64,000 nucleotides of DNA from an uncultured Clostridia bacterium (GCA_947627055.1 CANQUS010000006.1:1-64000), one strand, 5' to 3'. Positions 23,958 to 33,488 are shown, counted from the stretch's first letter. The notes: generated by a model not told the origin, from the sequence alone. Numbers and translations are program-made.

Positions 23958-24677
23958 ATGATAAGATTTAAGAATGTTACAAAGATATATAATAAAACGC
24001 TTACTGCTGTAAATAATATCAGCTTTGACGTAAGTGGAGGGGAGATAGTAGGCTTTATAGGACCTAACGGTTCGGGTAAAACAACGACCATAAAAATGCT
24101 GACAGGGATACTACCTCCGAACAGCGGTGATATTAAAATAAACGGCTTTGATATTAAGAAGGATATGATAGAGGCTAAAAGGTCGATCGGCTATATTGCC
24201 GACAACCCCGATATGTTTTTGAGGCTAAAGGGTATTGAGTATCTGAATTTTATTTCCGATGTATATAAGGTGTCAGATGACGAGCGCAAAAAAAGAATAT
24301 CGGAGCTTGCCGAACGCTTTGAGCTGACTGATGCGCTTTCGTCATCAATGATGTCGTATTCCCACGGTATGCGCCAAAAACTGATGGTAATAGCGGCTCT
24401 CGTTCATAATCCCCCCGTCTGGATCCTTGACGAGCCGATGACGGGTCTTGACCCTAAGTCCTCATATGAGCTGAAGGAGATGATGAGGGAACACGCTAAA
24501 AAAGGAAATGCCGTTTTCTTTTCAACGCACGTTCTCGAGGTCGCGGAAAAGCTCTGCGACAAGGTTATTATAATCAAAAAGGGAAATATCCTTTATGATG
24601 GAACACTTGATAACCTTGAGGAAAAATATAAAAATAAAACGCTTGAAAATATTTTCCTCGAGCTTACTGATGACTGA
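23958..24677 (+). CDS. ABC transporter ATP-binding protein
   Basis: The 239-residue ATPase starts at ATG 23958 behind GGAGGGG. It has Walker A GPNGSGKTT near residue 35, a signature loop that reads YSHGMRQKL (LSGGQ variant), Walker B VWILDEP and the switch His in FFSTHVLE. The next gene, 14 bases on, is its large permease. This is the pattern of ABC-2-type exporters (lipids, antibiotics, peptides); the cargo is not evident. Confidence 0.93.
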   Translation: MIRFKNVTKIYNKTLTAVNNISFDVSGGEIVGFIGPNGSGKTTTIKMLTGILPPNSGDIKINGFDIKKDMIEAKRSIGYIADNPDMFLRLKGIEYLNFISDVYKVSDDERKKRISELAERFELTDALSSSMMSYSHGMRQKLMVIAALVHNPPVWILDEPMTGLDPKSSYELKEMMREHAKKGNAVFFSTHVLEVAEKLCDKVIIIKKGNILYDGTLDNLEEKYKNKTLENIFLELTDD

Positions 24678-24691
24678 TAGGGGGCGACACT

Positions 24692-26353
24692 ATGCGTTTA
24701 TATATTAAATTCGTACATATTCTCATCAAGTCAGTTGAATTTAGCGATGATGAAAAGAAGCGCAAGAAAATTTTTAATGCCGTTATGGGCTTCATAGCAA
24801 TGTTTGGAATAATGCTTCCCGTTTCTTTTTTTGTAGGAGTTGTTATTTATGCGCTCACAGGCGGACTTATACAGCTTGGACTTGCCGAGCGAGGCGTGGA
24901 GCTTTTTTTACATTTAATATCGGTTTTTTCTTTTGTATTCGGCATCAATGTAATATATAATGTATTTTATTTCACGGGTGATATAGAGTCGCTCCTGCCG
25001 CTTCCGCTCAAGCCTTATCAAATCGTTTCCGCAAAGTTTACGGCAGCACTGATAAGTGAAAGCATGATGCAGTTTATGGTCGTTTTCGCTGCTATGGCAG
25101 GATATATAATCGCCGCAGGACTTCCGCTCTGGACATGGCTTATAGCGGTGATATGTATGCTCACACTTCCTGTGGTTCCACTGATATATTGCGGTATAAT
25201 CGCACTTGTGACGATGTATTTTACAAGAATTATTCGCGGCAAGGATATTGTCAACAAAATCACAGGTGTGCTTACAATCCTGATTATTATCGCGATAGTC
25301 GTATTATGCGGTAATTTGAGCGAATTTAATGCCGAGTCATTAACTCAGTCGATAGCAAGTGACAATACGCTTCTTAAAGTCATGAATATTATCTTTCCTC
25401 ACGTACAGTTTATCGTTATGGGAATGGCAGGAGGAAACCCGTTCGGATTATTGATTTATGTTGCGATAAACGCCGCGGCGATCGCGCTGTTTCTGTTTCT
25501 CGCGCAACTGCTGTATTATAAGGGTGTTGTCAGCATCAGCGGCGCTAATACGGGCAAGATGCTTGAAAAAGCTGCCGAAGGTCTGAAAGACCTGAAATCA
25601 AGGAATGTTTCTGTCAGCTATTTTAAGAAGGAACTGCTTATTCTCGTGAGAACCCCTGCATATTTTATGAACTGCATAGTAATAAATATTGTTTGGCCCA
25701 TACTGCTCTATCTTGTATATGTTTTACAGGGACAGAATAATTTTCTAGGCAAATTTTTTACGGATCTGCAAAACGGCAGTGCAACAGCAGGATTGGTTTT
25801 TGTCTTGTGTGTTTCGGCAATATCGGTTCTTATTACTTCGGCGAACAGTATAGCGTCAAGCTCCATAACGAGAGAGGGAAGCCACTTCGCATTCATGAAA
25901 TATATCCCTGTTCCCTTTATGACGCAGATAAACATAAAGGCTTGTGTGGCTGTTTTGATAAGCGGTATTGGTATGCTTGTATATGTTATAATTGCGGGTA
26001 TTATCTTTTCGCTTGACCCGATGTTTGTTGTATTCTGCTGTTTAATAAGTGTGTTTTCGGTAACATTTGCCGCATATTTTGGAATATATATGGACTCCGT
26101 AAATCCAAAGCTTGTGTGGGATGACGAGGTTAATGCCTTACGCGGCAACTACAATATATTTTATAATATGGCTCTTTCGATTTTGCTTGAAGCCGTCCTT
26201 TGTGTTATTGCGTATCTCCTGTTTAGCTTTGCGGGCGTCTCTGAAGTCGCGCTGGAAATTGGCTTGATGGTGATTCTGGTGATTTTGTGTATTGTGAGCT
26301 ATATGCTTTGCAAGGATCGAGCGGTTGAAAATATTTATGAGACGGCAGGATAA
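24692..26353 (+). CDS. ABC-2 type transporter permease
   Basis: A 553-residue polytopic membrane protein with roughly 12 hydrophobic spans in two halves separated by a cytoplasmic stretch around residues 285-305 (MLEKAAEGLKDLKSRNVS). ATG 24692 comes 14 bases after the ATPase stop, preceded by GGGGGCG. The large single-chain form with twelve spans matches putative ABC exporters of Clostridia (YthQ-like). One chain could therefore form the entire membrane domain with two copies of the ATPase. Substrate unknown. Confidence 0.85.
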   Translation: MRLYIKFVHILIKSVEFSDDEKKRKKIFNAVMGFIAMFGIMLPVSFFVGVVIYALTGGLIQLGLAERGVELFLHLISVFSFVFGINVIYNVFYFTGDIESLLPLPLKPYQIVSAKFTAALISESMMQFMVVFAAMAGYIIAAGLPLWTWLIAVICMLTLPVVPLIYCGIIALVTMYFTRIIRGKDIVNKITGVLTILIIIAIVVLCGNLSEFNAESLTQSIASDNTLLKVMNIIFPHVQFIVMGMAGGNPFGLLIYVAINAAAIALFLFLAQLLYYKGVVSISGANTGKMLEKAAEGLKDLKSRNVSVSYFKKELLILVRTPAYFMNCIVINIVWPILLYLVYVLQGQNNFLGKFFTDLQNGSATAGLVFVLCVSAISVLITSANSIASSSITREGSHFAFMKYIPVPFMTQINIKACVAVLISGIGMLVYVIIAGIIFSLDPMFVVFCCLISVFSVTFAAYFGIYMDSVNPKLVWDDEVNALRGNYNIFYNMALSILLEAVLCVIAYLLFSFAGVSEVALEIGLMVILVILCIVSYMLCKDRAVENIYETAG

Positions 26354-26468
26354 ACTTGCTCCAGTACATAAACATGAGAACAATATGTTATATATTGTGG
26401 ATATTAAACTGTCTATCAGATCGTTGAATTAAGTATAATATCTATTTTTAAAAAATTTTGTTTTTGTA

Positions 26469-26497
26469 TTGACATGGCGTGAAATATGTGATATTAT
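26469..26497 (+). promoter_or_regulatory. Promoter of the tRNA cluster
   Basis: A perfect TTGACA (26469-26474) is followed after 17 bases by TATTAT (26492-26497), with an alternative TATAAT overlapping at 26495-26500. It lies 18 bases before the first tRNA. Confidence 0.8.
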
Positions 26498-26514
26498 AAT
26501 GTTCGTCACGAAAT

Positions 26515-26588
26515 GCGGGTGTAGTTCAGTGGTAGAACCCCAGCCTTCCAAGCTGGTTGTGTGGGTTCGATTCCCATCACCCGCTCCA
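26515..26588 (+). tRNA. tRNA-Gly (anticodon TCC)
   Basis: Cloverleaf of 74 nt with acceptor GCGGGTG/CACCCGC, anticodon loop CTTCCAA closed by CCAGC/GCTGG, T loop TTCGATT and encoded CCA. Confidence 0.96.
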
Positions 26589-26591
26589 TTT

Positions 26592-26668
26592 GCGCCAATA
26601 GCTCAGCTGGATAGAGCAACTGCCTTCTAAGCAGTAGGTCAGGGGTTCGAGTCCCTTTTGGCGCGCCA
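26592..26668 (+). tRNA. tRNA-Arg (anticodon TCT)
   Basis: 77 nt with acceptor GCGCCAA/TTGGCGC, anticodon loop CTTCTAA closed by ACTGC/GCAGT, T loop TTCGAGT and encoded CCA. Only 3 bases separate it from tRNA-Gly. Confidence 0.96.
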
Positions 26669-26674
26669 CATTAT

Positions 26675-26752
26675 GGTGGGTATAGCTTAGCTGGTTAAAG
26701 CGCTGGTTTGTGGCACCAGAGAGCGTCGGTTCGAATCCGACTATCCACCCCA
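26675..26752 (+). tRNA. tRNA-His (anticodon GTG)
   Basis: The anticodon loop TTGTGGC is closed by CTGGT/ACCAG. The G at 26675 can pair with discriminator C at 26749, giving the G-1:C73 identity pair of tRNA-His. CCA is encoded. Confidence 0.96.
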
Positions 26753-26813
26753 ATTTTTATTATTTTCGGAAACGCACGGGCTGTTCGTTCGTGCGTATCT
26801 TCGGAAATATCGC

Positions 26814-26889
26814 TGGGGTGTAGCCAAGCGGTAAGGCAACGGACTTTGACTCCGTCATCTCGCTGGTTCGAATCCAGCCATCCCAACCA
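26814..26889 (+). tRNA. tRNA-Gln (anticodon TTG)
   Basis: 76 nt with acceptor TGGGGTG/CATCCCA, anticodon loop CTTTGAC closed by ACGGA/TCCGT, T loop TTCGAAT and encoded CCA. The 61-base spacer before it holds a hairpin CGCACG...CGTGCG (26773-26795), possibly a processing signal. Confidence 0.95.
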
Positions 26890-26899
26890 TTTTTATTTT

Positions 26900-26975
26900 G
26901 ACTCATTAGCTCAGTTGGCAGAGCACTTGACTTTTAATCAAGGTGTCCGGAGTTCGAATCTCCGATGGGTCACCA
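26900..26975 (+). tRNA. tRNA-Lys (anticodon TTT)
   Basis: 76 nt with acceptor GACTCAT/ATGGGTC, anticodon loop CTTTTAA closed by CTTGA/TCAAG, T loop TTCGAAT and encoded CCA. It is the last tRNA of the cluster. Confidence 0.96.
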
Positions 26976-26988
26976 ACGAAAGTTTGAA

Positions 26989-27022
26989 GGCGGTAGGCTT
27001 ATGCTGACCGCCCTTTTATTTT
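26989..27022 (+). terminator. Intrinsic terminator of the tRNA cluster
   Basis: GGCGGT (26989-26994) pairs with ACCGCC (27007-27012), followed by CTTTTATTTT, 14 bases beyond tRNA-Lys. Confidence 0.88.
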
Positions 27023-27028
27023 GCCTCA

Positions 27029-27190
27029 TTGTCAATAGTTGTGATAAAGAGCCGTGACTTTTAACCATTACGATCCGATTGATTTTTCTGTAATATCAGT
27101 ATAGAGCATATTTCTCATCCGTTCATGGTTTATTGTATCATTTCCATTTCAACGGATTTTCGGCAAATATGCTCTACTTTTTTATTTTTT
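27029..27190 (-). repeat. ISL3-linked repeat, copy near the tRNA cluster
   Basis: About 160 bases match the reverse complement of 51285-51412. Shared blocks are AAAGAGCC, ATCAGT followed by AGAGCATATTT, CATTTCCATTT, AACGGATTTT and CAAATATGCTCTACTTTTTT. AGAGCATATTT and AAATATGCTCT are inverted repeats at its two ends. The outer flank TTGTCAATAGTTG is the ISL3-type end sequence found next to a transposase remnant at 51.4-51.8 kb. No transposase is left here. Confidence 0.65.
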
Positions 27191-27668
27191 CTTTGCAGGT
27201 TCTACCTGGTTACCCCAATATTTAGTATAGATCCATTATAATATTCGTTATGACTTTTCCACATTTTCACATCTTTTTCTGTCTAACTTTATTTTACCAT
27301 AAACCTATCTCTGAAAACAGCTGTATATCAGGAAAAATAGTATAATGTATAGTATAACAGATACATGAAAGCGCGACAGAGCGGGTGTCAGCCATGCGAT
27401 TCAGTGATGATGTTAAAATCACGGTGCGTCAGCGTCTTTATAATCCTTGCTGATATGAGGTCTTTAAGAACGCTTAGATGGTATTATCGTTCCATTTTAG
27501 CAATAAGGGTCAGGTAAGGTAAATATAAATTTCTCTGAATCCGCAGTTTTAGGCGATCCTAGGGATCCTTTTGCGTTCTGATGATCCTGTGGCAGGATGA
27601 AATGTTTTCTTTTTACTTGCGCAGGACAAATTATGCTGATATAATTAACGTAGACGGGAGGAGTTGTC
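27191..27668. other. Leader region upstream of the polyphosphate operon
   Basis: No gene is seen. A short hairpin ATCCTG-TGG-CAGGAT lies near 27583-27597. A second TATAAT-like box (AGTATAATGT) lies near 27347. The most likely start of transcription is the promoter at 27617-27645. Confidence 0.5.
27617..27645 (+). promoter_or_regulatory. Promoter of the ppx-ppk operon
   Basis: TTGCGC (27617-27622) and TATAAT (27640-27645) are 17 bases apart, 23 bases before the GTG start of ppx. The -10 is perfect; the -35 is weak. Confidence 0.6.
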
Positions 27669-29228
27669 GTGAACAGAAGAAAAAGCATTAAAGAAAGTAA
27701 AAATATCGCCGCGGTCATTACAATAGGCTCTGAATTGGTAAAAATGCTTATCGCGAATCTTTCGGGCGGCGAAATAAAAATTATTGATATTCTCACATAT
27801 CCTCTTAATCTCGGTCACGAGGTTTTTTCATATAAGAAGATAAGCTTTGAAAGTCTCAAGGAACTTTCAAAGGCTCTTTCCGGCTTTACACGGGTCATGG
27901 AGGAGTATGGTATAACTCAGTACAGGGCTGTTGCGACATCTGTCTTTAGAGAAGCGTCGAATAGAGAGTTTGTTATTGACCAGCTAAGGATACGTAACGA
28001 TCTGAATATAGAGGTTCTCGGCCTTGACAAGGCAAAAAGCCTTATTTTTAGTGAGATAGTAAGAAGTGCAGGAAACGCCGAAGAGGATTTGTCAAATACA
28101 TTGATCTCATATCTCGGAACAGGAAGTATCTCGCTGTCTGTGTATAAAAAAGGAATTATGGAATATACCCGTAATTTCTCAACAGGCTCTATGAAGCTGA
28201 CGGAGATAATTGGTGTCGGTGATGTAAACCTTGATGAATATTACACGGCTCTCGATGAGTATATTGACTCGGTTCTTGATAAGGTCGTTTACGAAAATGT
28301 CAACAAGAGTATAAGCAATCTGATATTGGCGGGAACTATGGTAAAGACTATCGCAAAGCAATGCGGTGTCGAATCTACCGACGGAAGCTGCTACCGAATC
28401 AAGCTTGAGGATATGGAGCGTTTCCATAACGAAATAAGAAAAATGCCTCTTAACGCTCTTTGTGACCGCTTTAAGGTTTCCAATATTGACGCAGAGCTTC
28501 TTTATACTGCTTCCGCTCTCTATATTCATCTTTTAAAGTTGACCAAGGCTAATGCGATAACCGCTGTCTGCACACAGCTTTCGGATGCTCTTATAGCCCA
28601 GCTTCTGCTTAGATCGGCACGGAACAGCTATGATAAGCACGTCGCGAGAAATGCCGCATCGTGCGCACGTTCGCTTGCTAAGCATTACGGCTGTGCAAGT
28701 GTACATTATGAGGCTGTATGCAGATATGCTCTGTTGATTTTTGACAAGCTTAAAAAGCTTCACGGTCTTAATGCCGGACGCAGACTTTTGTTGGAGATTG
28801 CGTGCATTCTCCATGAGAGCGGTTCTTTTATAAATACTCACAACAAGCTGCTCGGAACATATGATATTATAAAAAATACCGAGTTTTACGGGCTGTCGGC
28901 AGAGGAGTCGCAGCTTATCGCCGCAACGGCGAGCTGGGAGGACGTCAATATCAGTTCAGAGATAAGTCAAAATCTCTCACACAAAAACAGGCTTGTCGTT
29001 ATAAAGCTCAGCGCAATATTAAGCGTCGCAAACGCCCTTGATAAATCACAGAACGGAAAGTTTAAAAGCATGACACTCAAGCTAAAGGAGGATGAGCTTA
29101 TAATATATGCGGAAACAGATAAAAACGCATATCTTGAAAAATGGGCATTTGAGGAGTGCAAGACTCTCTTCGAGGATGTTTTCGGGATAAAGCTCAGACT
29201 CGTTGTGAGGTCGCCGTACTTTAAATAG
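27669..29228 (+). CDS. ppx: Exopolyphosphatase / pppGpp phosphatase with HD domain
   Basis: GTG 27669 follows GGGAGGAG. The 519-residue protein has the Ppx/GppA actin-like ATPase fold: a phosphate-binding TIGSELVKM near residue 18, YRAVATSVFREASNRE near 83, and YLGTGSISLSVYKKG near 148 in place of the usual DIGGGS-type loop. The C-terminal part (about 320-505) is an HD-like helical domain (AKHYG, LLLEIACILHESGSFIN). It should remove terminal phosphate from polyphosphate or hydrolyse pppGpp. It sits directly before ppk, so synthesis and breakdown of polyphosphate are co-expressed. The YLGTGS loop departs from the consensus and could alter activity. Confidence 0.87.
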   Translation: MNRRKSIKESKNIAAVITIGSELVKMLIANLSGGEIKIIDILTYPLNLGHEVFSYKKISFESLKELSKALSGFTRVMEEYGITQYRAVATSVFREASNREFVIDQLRIRNDLNIEVLGLDKAKSLIFSEIVRSAGNAEEDLSNTLISYLGTGSISLSVYKKGIMEYTRNFSTGSMKLTEIIGVGDVNLDEYYTALDEYIDSVLDKVVYENVNKSISNLILAGTMVKTIAKQCGVESTDGSCYRIKLEDMERFHNEIRKMPLNALCDRFKVSNIDAELLYTASALYIHLLKLTKANAITAVCTQLSDALIAQLLLRSARNSYDKHVARNAASCARSLAKHYGCASVHYEAVCRYALLIFDKLKKLHGLNAGRRLLLEIACILHESGSFINTHNKLLGTYDIIKNTEFYGLSAEESQLIAATASWEDVNISSEISQNLSHKNRLVVIKLSAILSVANALDKSQNGKFKSMTLKLKEDELIIYAETDKNAYLEKWAFEECKTLFEDVFGIKLRLVVRSPYFK

Positions 29229-29242
29229 AGAGGATGATAGCT

Positions 29243-31387
29243 TTGTCTGATAAATCAAAAAAACAAAAGGATACTGCCAAGGATAAGAAATATTTGTTTA
29301 ACAACAGGGAATTGAGCTGGATGGACTTTAACTGTCGTGTCCTTGAGGAGGCACACGAAAAGGAAAATCCTATACTTGAGCGTGTCAGGTTTCTTGCTAT
29401 CACAGCATCTAACCTTGATGAATTTTTCATGGTAAGGGTAGCGGGTCTTTTGGATCAGATACATTCCGGCTATAACAAAAAAGATCCCGCAGGACTTACT
29501 CCGTCAGAACAGCTCGAAAAGCTGCTTGAGAAAACTCATTCCTTTATGGATAAGCAATATTCATGTCTTTCGCGCTCGATAATTCCCGCGCTTAAAAAGT
29601 ATAATCTCTTTTTCTTAAAATATGATGATCTGAACGACGAGCTAAAAAAGAAGTGTGACACGTATTTTGATAAGGTGCTTTTCCCTGTGTTGACCCCGCT
29701 TGCTGTCGATACGAGCCGCCCTTTTCCGCTCCTTGCGAACAAGAGTCTTAACATCGCCGTAAGACTTAAAATGGACGATGCGGATGCCTTTGCAGTGGTT
29801 CAGGTGCCGTCTATCATTCCGCGATTCTTTGAAGTTTCAAACGAAAACGGGCGTTCGTTTATCCTGCTGGAGGAGATCATCAAGAATAATCTTAATAAGC
29901 TTTTTGAGCTTTACAATATTGAAGCGTATGCCGATTTTAGGCTTACGAGGGATTCTGACCTCGACATTGACGAGGAGGCTGAGGATCTCATGGCTGCTAT
30001 CGAAAAGTCCATTAAAAAGCGTAAGAGGGGAGAGCCTGTTCGCGTGGAGCTTTCACAAAAGTGCGACAACGCTCTGCGCAGATTTCTCATCGAAATGCTC
30101 AAGGTAAACGAAAATGAGATATATGAAATCCCGGGTCCTCTCGACCTTACCTTCCTTTCAAAATTCGGCGCCCTTGACGGCTGCGATGACCTGAGGTTTG
30201 AGCCGATAAATCCCGTTACGCCTCCCGCTGATTTTTACGGCTATGACGATGTTTTCGAGGCTATTCGAGAAAAGGACAGGATGGTTCATCACCCTTACGA
30301 GAGTTTCGATTCCGTTATAAAGTTCGTTCAGGCTGCTGCCGAGGACGAGGATGTTCTCGCGATTAAGCAAACTCTCTATCGTGTCAGCGGAAGATCCCCG
30401 ATAGTTGAGGCTCTTATTCGTGCCGCAGAAAACGGTAAGCAGGTCACTGTCCTCGTTGAACTGAAGGCACGATTTGACGAGGAAAACAACATAGTATGGG
30501 CGAAAAAGCTCGAAAAGGCAGGCTGTCATGTCATCTATGGCTTGCAGGGGTTGAAAACTCACTGCAAAATATTGCTTGTCGTGCGCCGCGAGGAGGACGG
30601 AATCCGCCGTTATCTTCACCTCGGAACAGGTAACTATAATGATATAACGGCACGTTTCTATACGGACATAGGTATGTTTACCAGTAGAGAGTCGTTCGGA
30701 CGTGACGCATCATCTCTCTTTAATGTAATTACAGGCTACTCAGCTCCGCCCGAGTACCTTAAAATGAAGGTCGCCCCGCATGGTCTGAGGAATTTTTTTA
30801 GGACGATGGTTCAGCGTGAGATCGACAACGCGAAAAACAACCTTGCATCCGGTATCACGATAAAGGTCAATTCGATGGTAGATCCGGAGCTTATCTCACT
30901 TCTTTACGACGCGTCGGGGGCAGGAGTTAAGGTGACCCTCATAGTTCGAGGGATTTGCTGTCTTGTTCCCGCTGTCAAGGGCATGAGCGATAATATAACT
31001 GTCATCAGCATAGTGGGACAGCTCCTCGAGCACAGCAGAATCTTTAAATTTGAAAACGGCGGAGAGCCGGTCGTATATATAGGCTCGGCTGACTGGATGC
31101 AGAGAAACCTCGATAAGCGTGTCGAGTTAGTATTCCCTGTTGAGGATGAGGATTTAAAAAAACGTGTTTTTGAAATGCTTGACATCATGATAAACGATAC
31201 GATAAACGCAAGGATTCAGCACAGCGATATGACATATGTCGCTGTTGATAAGCGAGGAAAGCAGACGCTGAACTCTCAGCTTGAATTTTATCGTTTGGCA
31301 AAGGAAGCACTGAAATTGATCAAGAGCGATAAGGAGCAAAAGCTCTTTGTTCCGCTTGAGGGGATCAGTGATCATCCGAATGACTGA
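29243..31387 (+). CDS. ppk: Polyphosphate kinase 1
   Basis: It polymerises ATP terminal phosphate into polyphosphate. Start: TTG 29243, nine bases after GAGAGG; an ATG at 29234 touches the Shine-Dalgarno and is less likely. The 714-residue protein shows the PPK1 layout: N-domain (NRELSWMDFNCRVLEEA), head domain, and two phospholipase-D-like C-domains with the phosphorylated His in GLKTHCKILLVVRRE near residue 440 and YLHLGTGNYNDITARFYTD after it. It is 14 bases after ppx and ends at a strong terminator. Confidence 0.95.
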   Translation: MSDKSKKQKDTAKDKKYLFNNRELSWMDFNCRVLEEAHEKENPILERVRFLAITASNLDEFFMVRVAGLLDQIHSGYNKKDPAGLTPSEQLEKLLEKTHSFMDKQYSCLSRSIIPALKKYNLFFLKYDDLNDELKKKCDTYFDKVLFPVLTPLAVDTSRPFPLLANKSLNIAVRLKMDDADAFAVVQVPSIIPRFFEVSNENGRSFILLEEIIKNNLNKLFELYNIEAYADFRLTRDSDLDIDEEAEDLMAAIEKSIKKRKRGEPVRVELSQKCDNALRRFLIEMLKVNENEIYEIPGPLDLTFLSKFGALDGCDDLRFEPINPVTPPADFYGYDDVFEAIREKDRMVHHPYESFDSVIKFVQAAAEDEDVLAIKQTLYRVSGRSPIVEALIRAAENGKQVTVLVELKARFDEENNIVWAKKLEKAGCHVIYGLQGLKTHCKILLVVRREEDGIRRYLHLGTGNYNDITARFYTDIGMFTSRESFGRDASSLFNVITGYSAPPEYLKMKVAPHGLRNFFRTMVQREIDNAKNNLASGITIKVNSMVDPELISLLYDASGAGVKVTLIVRGICCLVPAVKGMSDNITVISIVGQLLEHSRIFKFENGGEPVVYIGSADWMQRNLDKRVELVFPVEDEDLKKRVFEMLDIMINDTINARIQHSDMTYVAVDKRGKQTLNSQLEFYRLAKEALKLIKSDKEQKLFVPLEGISDHPND

Positions 31388-31393
31388 GACCGT

Positions 31394-31434
31394 AAAGCCC
31401 CGCCGATGGTATGGATATATCGGAGGGGCTTTAG
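31394..31434 (+). terminator. Intrinsic terminator of ppx-ppk
   Basis: AAAGCCCC-G-CCGA pairs with CGG-A-GGGGCTTT around an AT-rich loop, ending in TTTAGCTTTTATT, just after the ppk stop. Confidence 0.85.
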
Positions 31435-31584
31435 CTTTTATTCAAAAAATGCTGTGCTTTAACATAAAACATTTGTAATACAAAAACTTTATATTTCACA
31501 CTTGATGAAAACGACATATTATGTTAAAATAATACAGTATATCTTTTATTTTAGATAATTTGTTTAAAGAACGGAGAGTTCGTT

Positions 31585-33003
31585 TTGCAGGATAATCAGA
31601 TTCTTGAAAATATCAGGGACAACGAGCTTGCGCGAAATCATGAATATTCGCAGCTTCTGTGTGATATTCTCAGATCGCGTGCCAGGGGAAAGTCCCCGAT
31701 GGCTCTCGTCAGAACGTATGGCTGTCAGCAGAATGTCGCGGACAGCGAAAGGCTGAAGGGAATGCTCGCAGAAATGGGTTGTGAATTTACAGATGATGAA
31801 AACGATGCGGATATAATCATATTCAACACCTGCGCTGTGCGAGAACACGCAGAGGACAGGGTCTTCGGCAATGTCGGCGCGCTTAAAAGCATAAAACGCC
31901 GCCATCCGTCGCTTATCATCGCCCTTTGCGGCTGTATGATGGAGCAGGAGCATATTGCTCAGAGAATATATAAGAGCTTTTCGTTTGTATCACTCGTGTT
32001 CGGTACGCATGAGATACACCGATTTCCAAAACTGCTCTATGATACGGTGACAACGGGCAGGCGCATCGTCGCTCGCGGCGAGGACGACGGGAAAATACAT
32101 GAGGGCTTGCCGATAGTGCGTGATGGAACGTTTAAGGGCTGGCTTCCTATTATGTATGGCTGTAATAACTTCTGTACATACTGTATCGTTCCATATGTCA
32201 GAGGGCGTGAGAGAAGCCGTGACCCCAATATGATCATGAGTGAAGCGCGCGGGATGATCTCTGCGGGTTATAAGGATATAACGCTTCTCGGACAGAATGT
32301 CAACTCTTACGGCAAGACACTTGAGAGGGAAAAGACTTTTGCCTCTCTCTTGACTGATATTGCCGAGATAGACGGCGATTTCAGACTTCGCTTTATGACG
32401 TCACACCCAAAGGACTTGTCCAACGAGCTTATCGACGTTATAGCTTCGAGCGATAAAATATGCAATCATATCCATCTGCCGTTACAGTCAGGAAGTGACA
32501 GGATTTTAAAGCTGATGAACCGCCATTATGACAGAAAGCGCTATATGGAAATAGTGGAGTACGCAAAGAAGAAAATCCCAAATATATCACTCACCAGCGA
32601 TATAATAGTCGGCTTCCCCGGAGAGACCTACGAGGATTTTCAGGAGACATTAAACCTTATCCGTGAGGTGGGCTTTACCTCGCTTTTCACGTTTATATTT
32701 TCTCCGCGAGTGGGTACTCCCGCCGCTGAGATGGATGACCCTGTTCCTTATGAGGAAAAATCAAAGTGGTTTTCCGAGCTTTTAAAGGTTCAGGAGGAAA
32801 TAGCGGCAAAACGCTGTGAGTCCATGGTGGGCGAAAGGTATAGAGTTCTCGTTGAAAGCGCAAAGCCGGATGGAGAGCTGACATCACGAACAGAGGAAAA
32901 TATAATAGTGGAATTTAAAGGTTCGCCTCGGCTTATAGGAACGTTCCAAAACGTCGAAATAACAAGAGCGCGAAACTGGATATTAAAGGGGAAATTGGCA
33001 TAA
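31585..33003 (+). CDS. miaB: tRNA-2-methylthio-N6-dimethylallyladenosine synthase
   Basis: A radical-SAM methylthiotransferase that modifies A37 of tRNAs after MiaA has acted. TTG 31585 follows ACGGAGAG. The 472-residue protein has three Cys for the auxiliary cluster (YGCQQN, FNTCAVRE, LCGCMMEQ), the radical-SAM CxxxCxxC in GCNNFCTYCIVPYVRGRE near residue 195, and a C-terminal TRAM domain. An N-terminal extension of about 45 residues precedes the core. miaA lies 6.4 kb downstream in the same block. Confidence 0.95.
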   Translation: MQDNQILENIRDNELARNHEYSQLLCDILRSRARGKSPMALVRTYGCQQNVADSERLKGMLAEMGCEFTDDENDADIIIFNTCAVREHAEDRVFGNVGALKSIKRRHPSLIIALCGCMMEQEHIAQRIYKSFSFVSLVFGTHEIHRFPKLLYDTVTTGRRIVARGEDDGKIHEGLPIVRDGTFKGWLPIMYGCNNFCTYCIVPYVRGRERSRDPNMIMSEARGMISAGYKDITLLGQNVNSYGKTLEREKTFASLLTDIAEIDGDFRLRFMTSHPKDLSNELIDVIASSDKICNHIHLPLQSGSDRILKLMNRHYDRKRYMEIVEYAKKKIPNISLTSDIIVGFPGETYEDFQETLNLIREVGFTSLFTFIFSPRVGTPAAEMDDPVPYEEKSKWFSELLKVQEEIAAKRCESMVGERYRVLVESAKPDGELTSRTEENIIVEFKGSPRLIGTFQNVEITRARNWILKGKLA

Positions 33004-33058
33004 GCTAAGTCTTATACAGATTTGAATATTTTGAATATTGTTAAAGGAGATTTTTAAA

Positions 33059-33469
33059 ATGGCGGATGTAATAGAATTGGCAAGGGAAATAGGCAGACAG
33101 CTTCAGGCTGAGGAAAGCTACTTAAAGCTTCAGATAGCAAGACAGCAGAGCGACGAGGACGAGGCTCTTCAAAACGCGATCGGAGAATTTAACCTGAAGC
33201 GCATGGCAATCAGCAACGAAGCTTCAAAGCCCGACAGAAGCGACGAAAAAATGCAGGAGCTTAACGCTGAGCTTCGCAAAGCCTATGCACAGGTCATGTC
33301 TAACGAAAACTGGATAGCGTATAACGAGGCAAAGGGCGTGTTCGAGGCGATAGTGAACCGTGTAACGGCGATAATAACTCAATCAGCGCAGGGTGAGGAT
33401 CCCGACACAACAGACTATGTACCGAGCAGCTGCTCAGGGAGCTGTGAAACATGCGGCGGCTGCGGCTGA
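33059..33469 (+). CDS. ylbF: YlbF family protein with Cys-rich tail
   Basis: ATG 33059 follows AAAGGAG. The 136-residue protein is a helical YlbF/YmcA-type domain (VIELAREIGRQLQAEESY, NEAKGVFEAIVNRV). The C-terminus ends in CSGSCETCGGCG, four cysteines spaced Cx3Cx2Cx2C. In Bacillus, YlbF, YmcA and YaaT form a complex that carries Fe-S clusters and affects RNase Y and development. The tail here could bind a cluster; that is inferred. It is 55 bases after miaB and upstream of mutS, a usual clostridial order. Confidence 0.85.
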   Translation: MADVIELAREIGRQLQAEESYLKLQIARQQSDEDEALQNAIGEFNLKRMAISNEASKPDRSDEKMQELNAELRKAYAQVMSNENWIAYNEAKGVFEAIVNRVTAIITQSAQGEDPDTTDYVPSSCSGSCETCGGCG

Positions 33470-33488
33470 CAGTAACGATAATCAGTAA

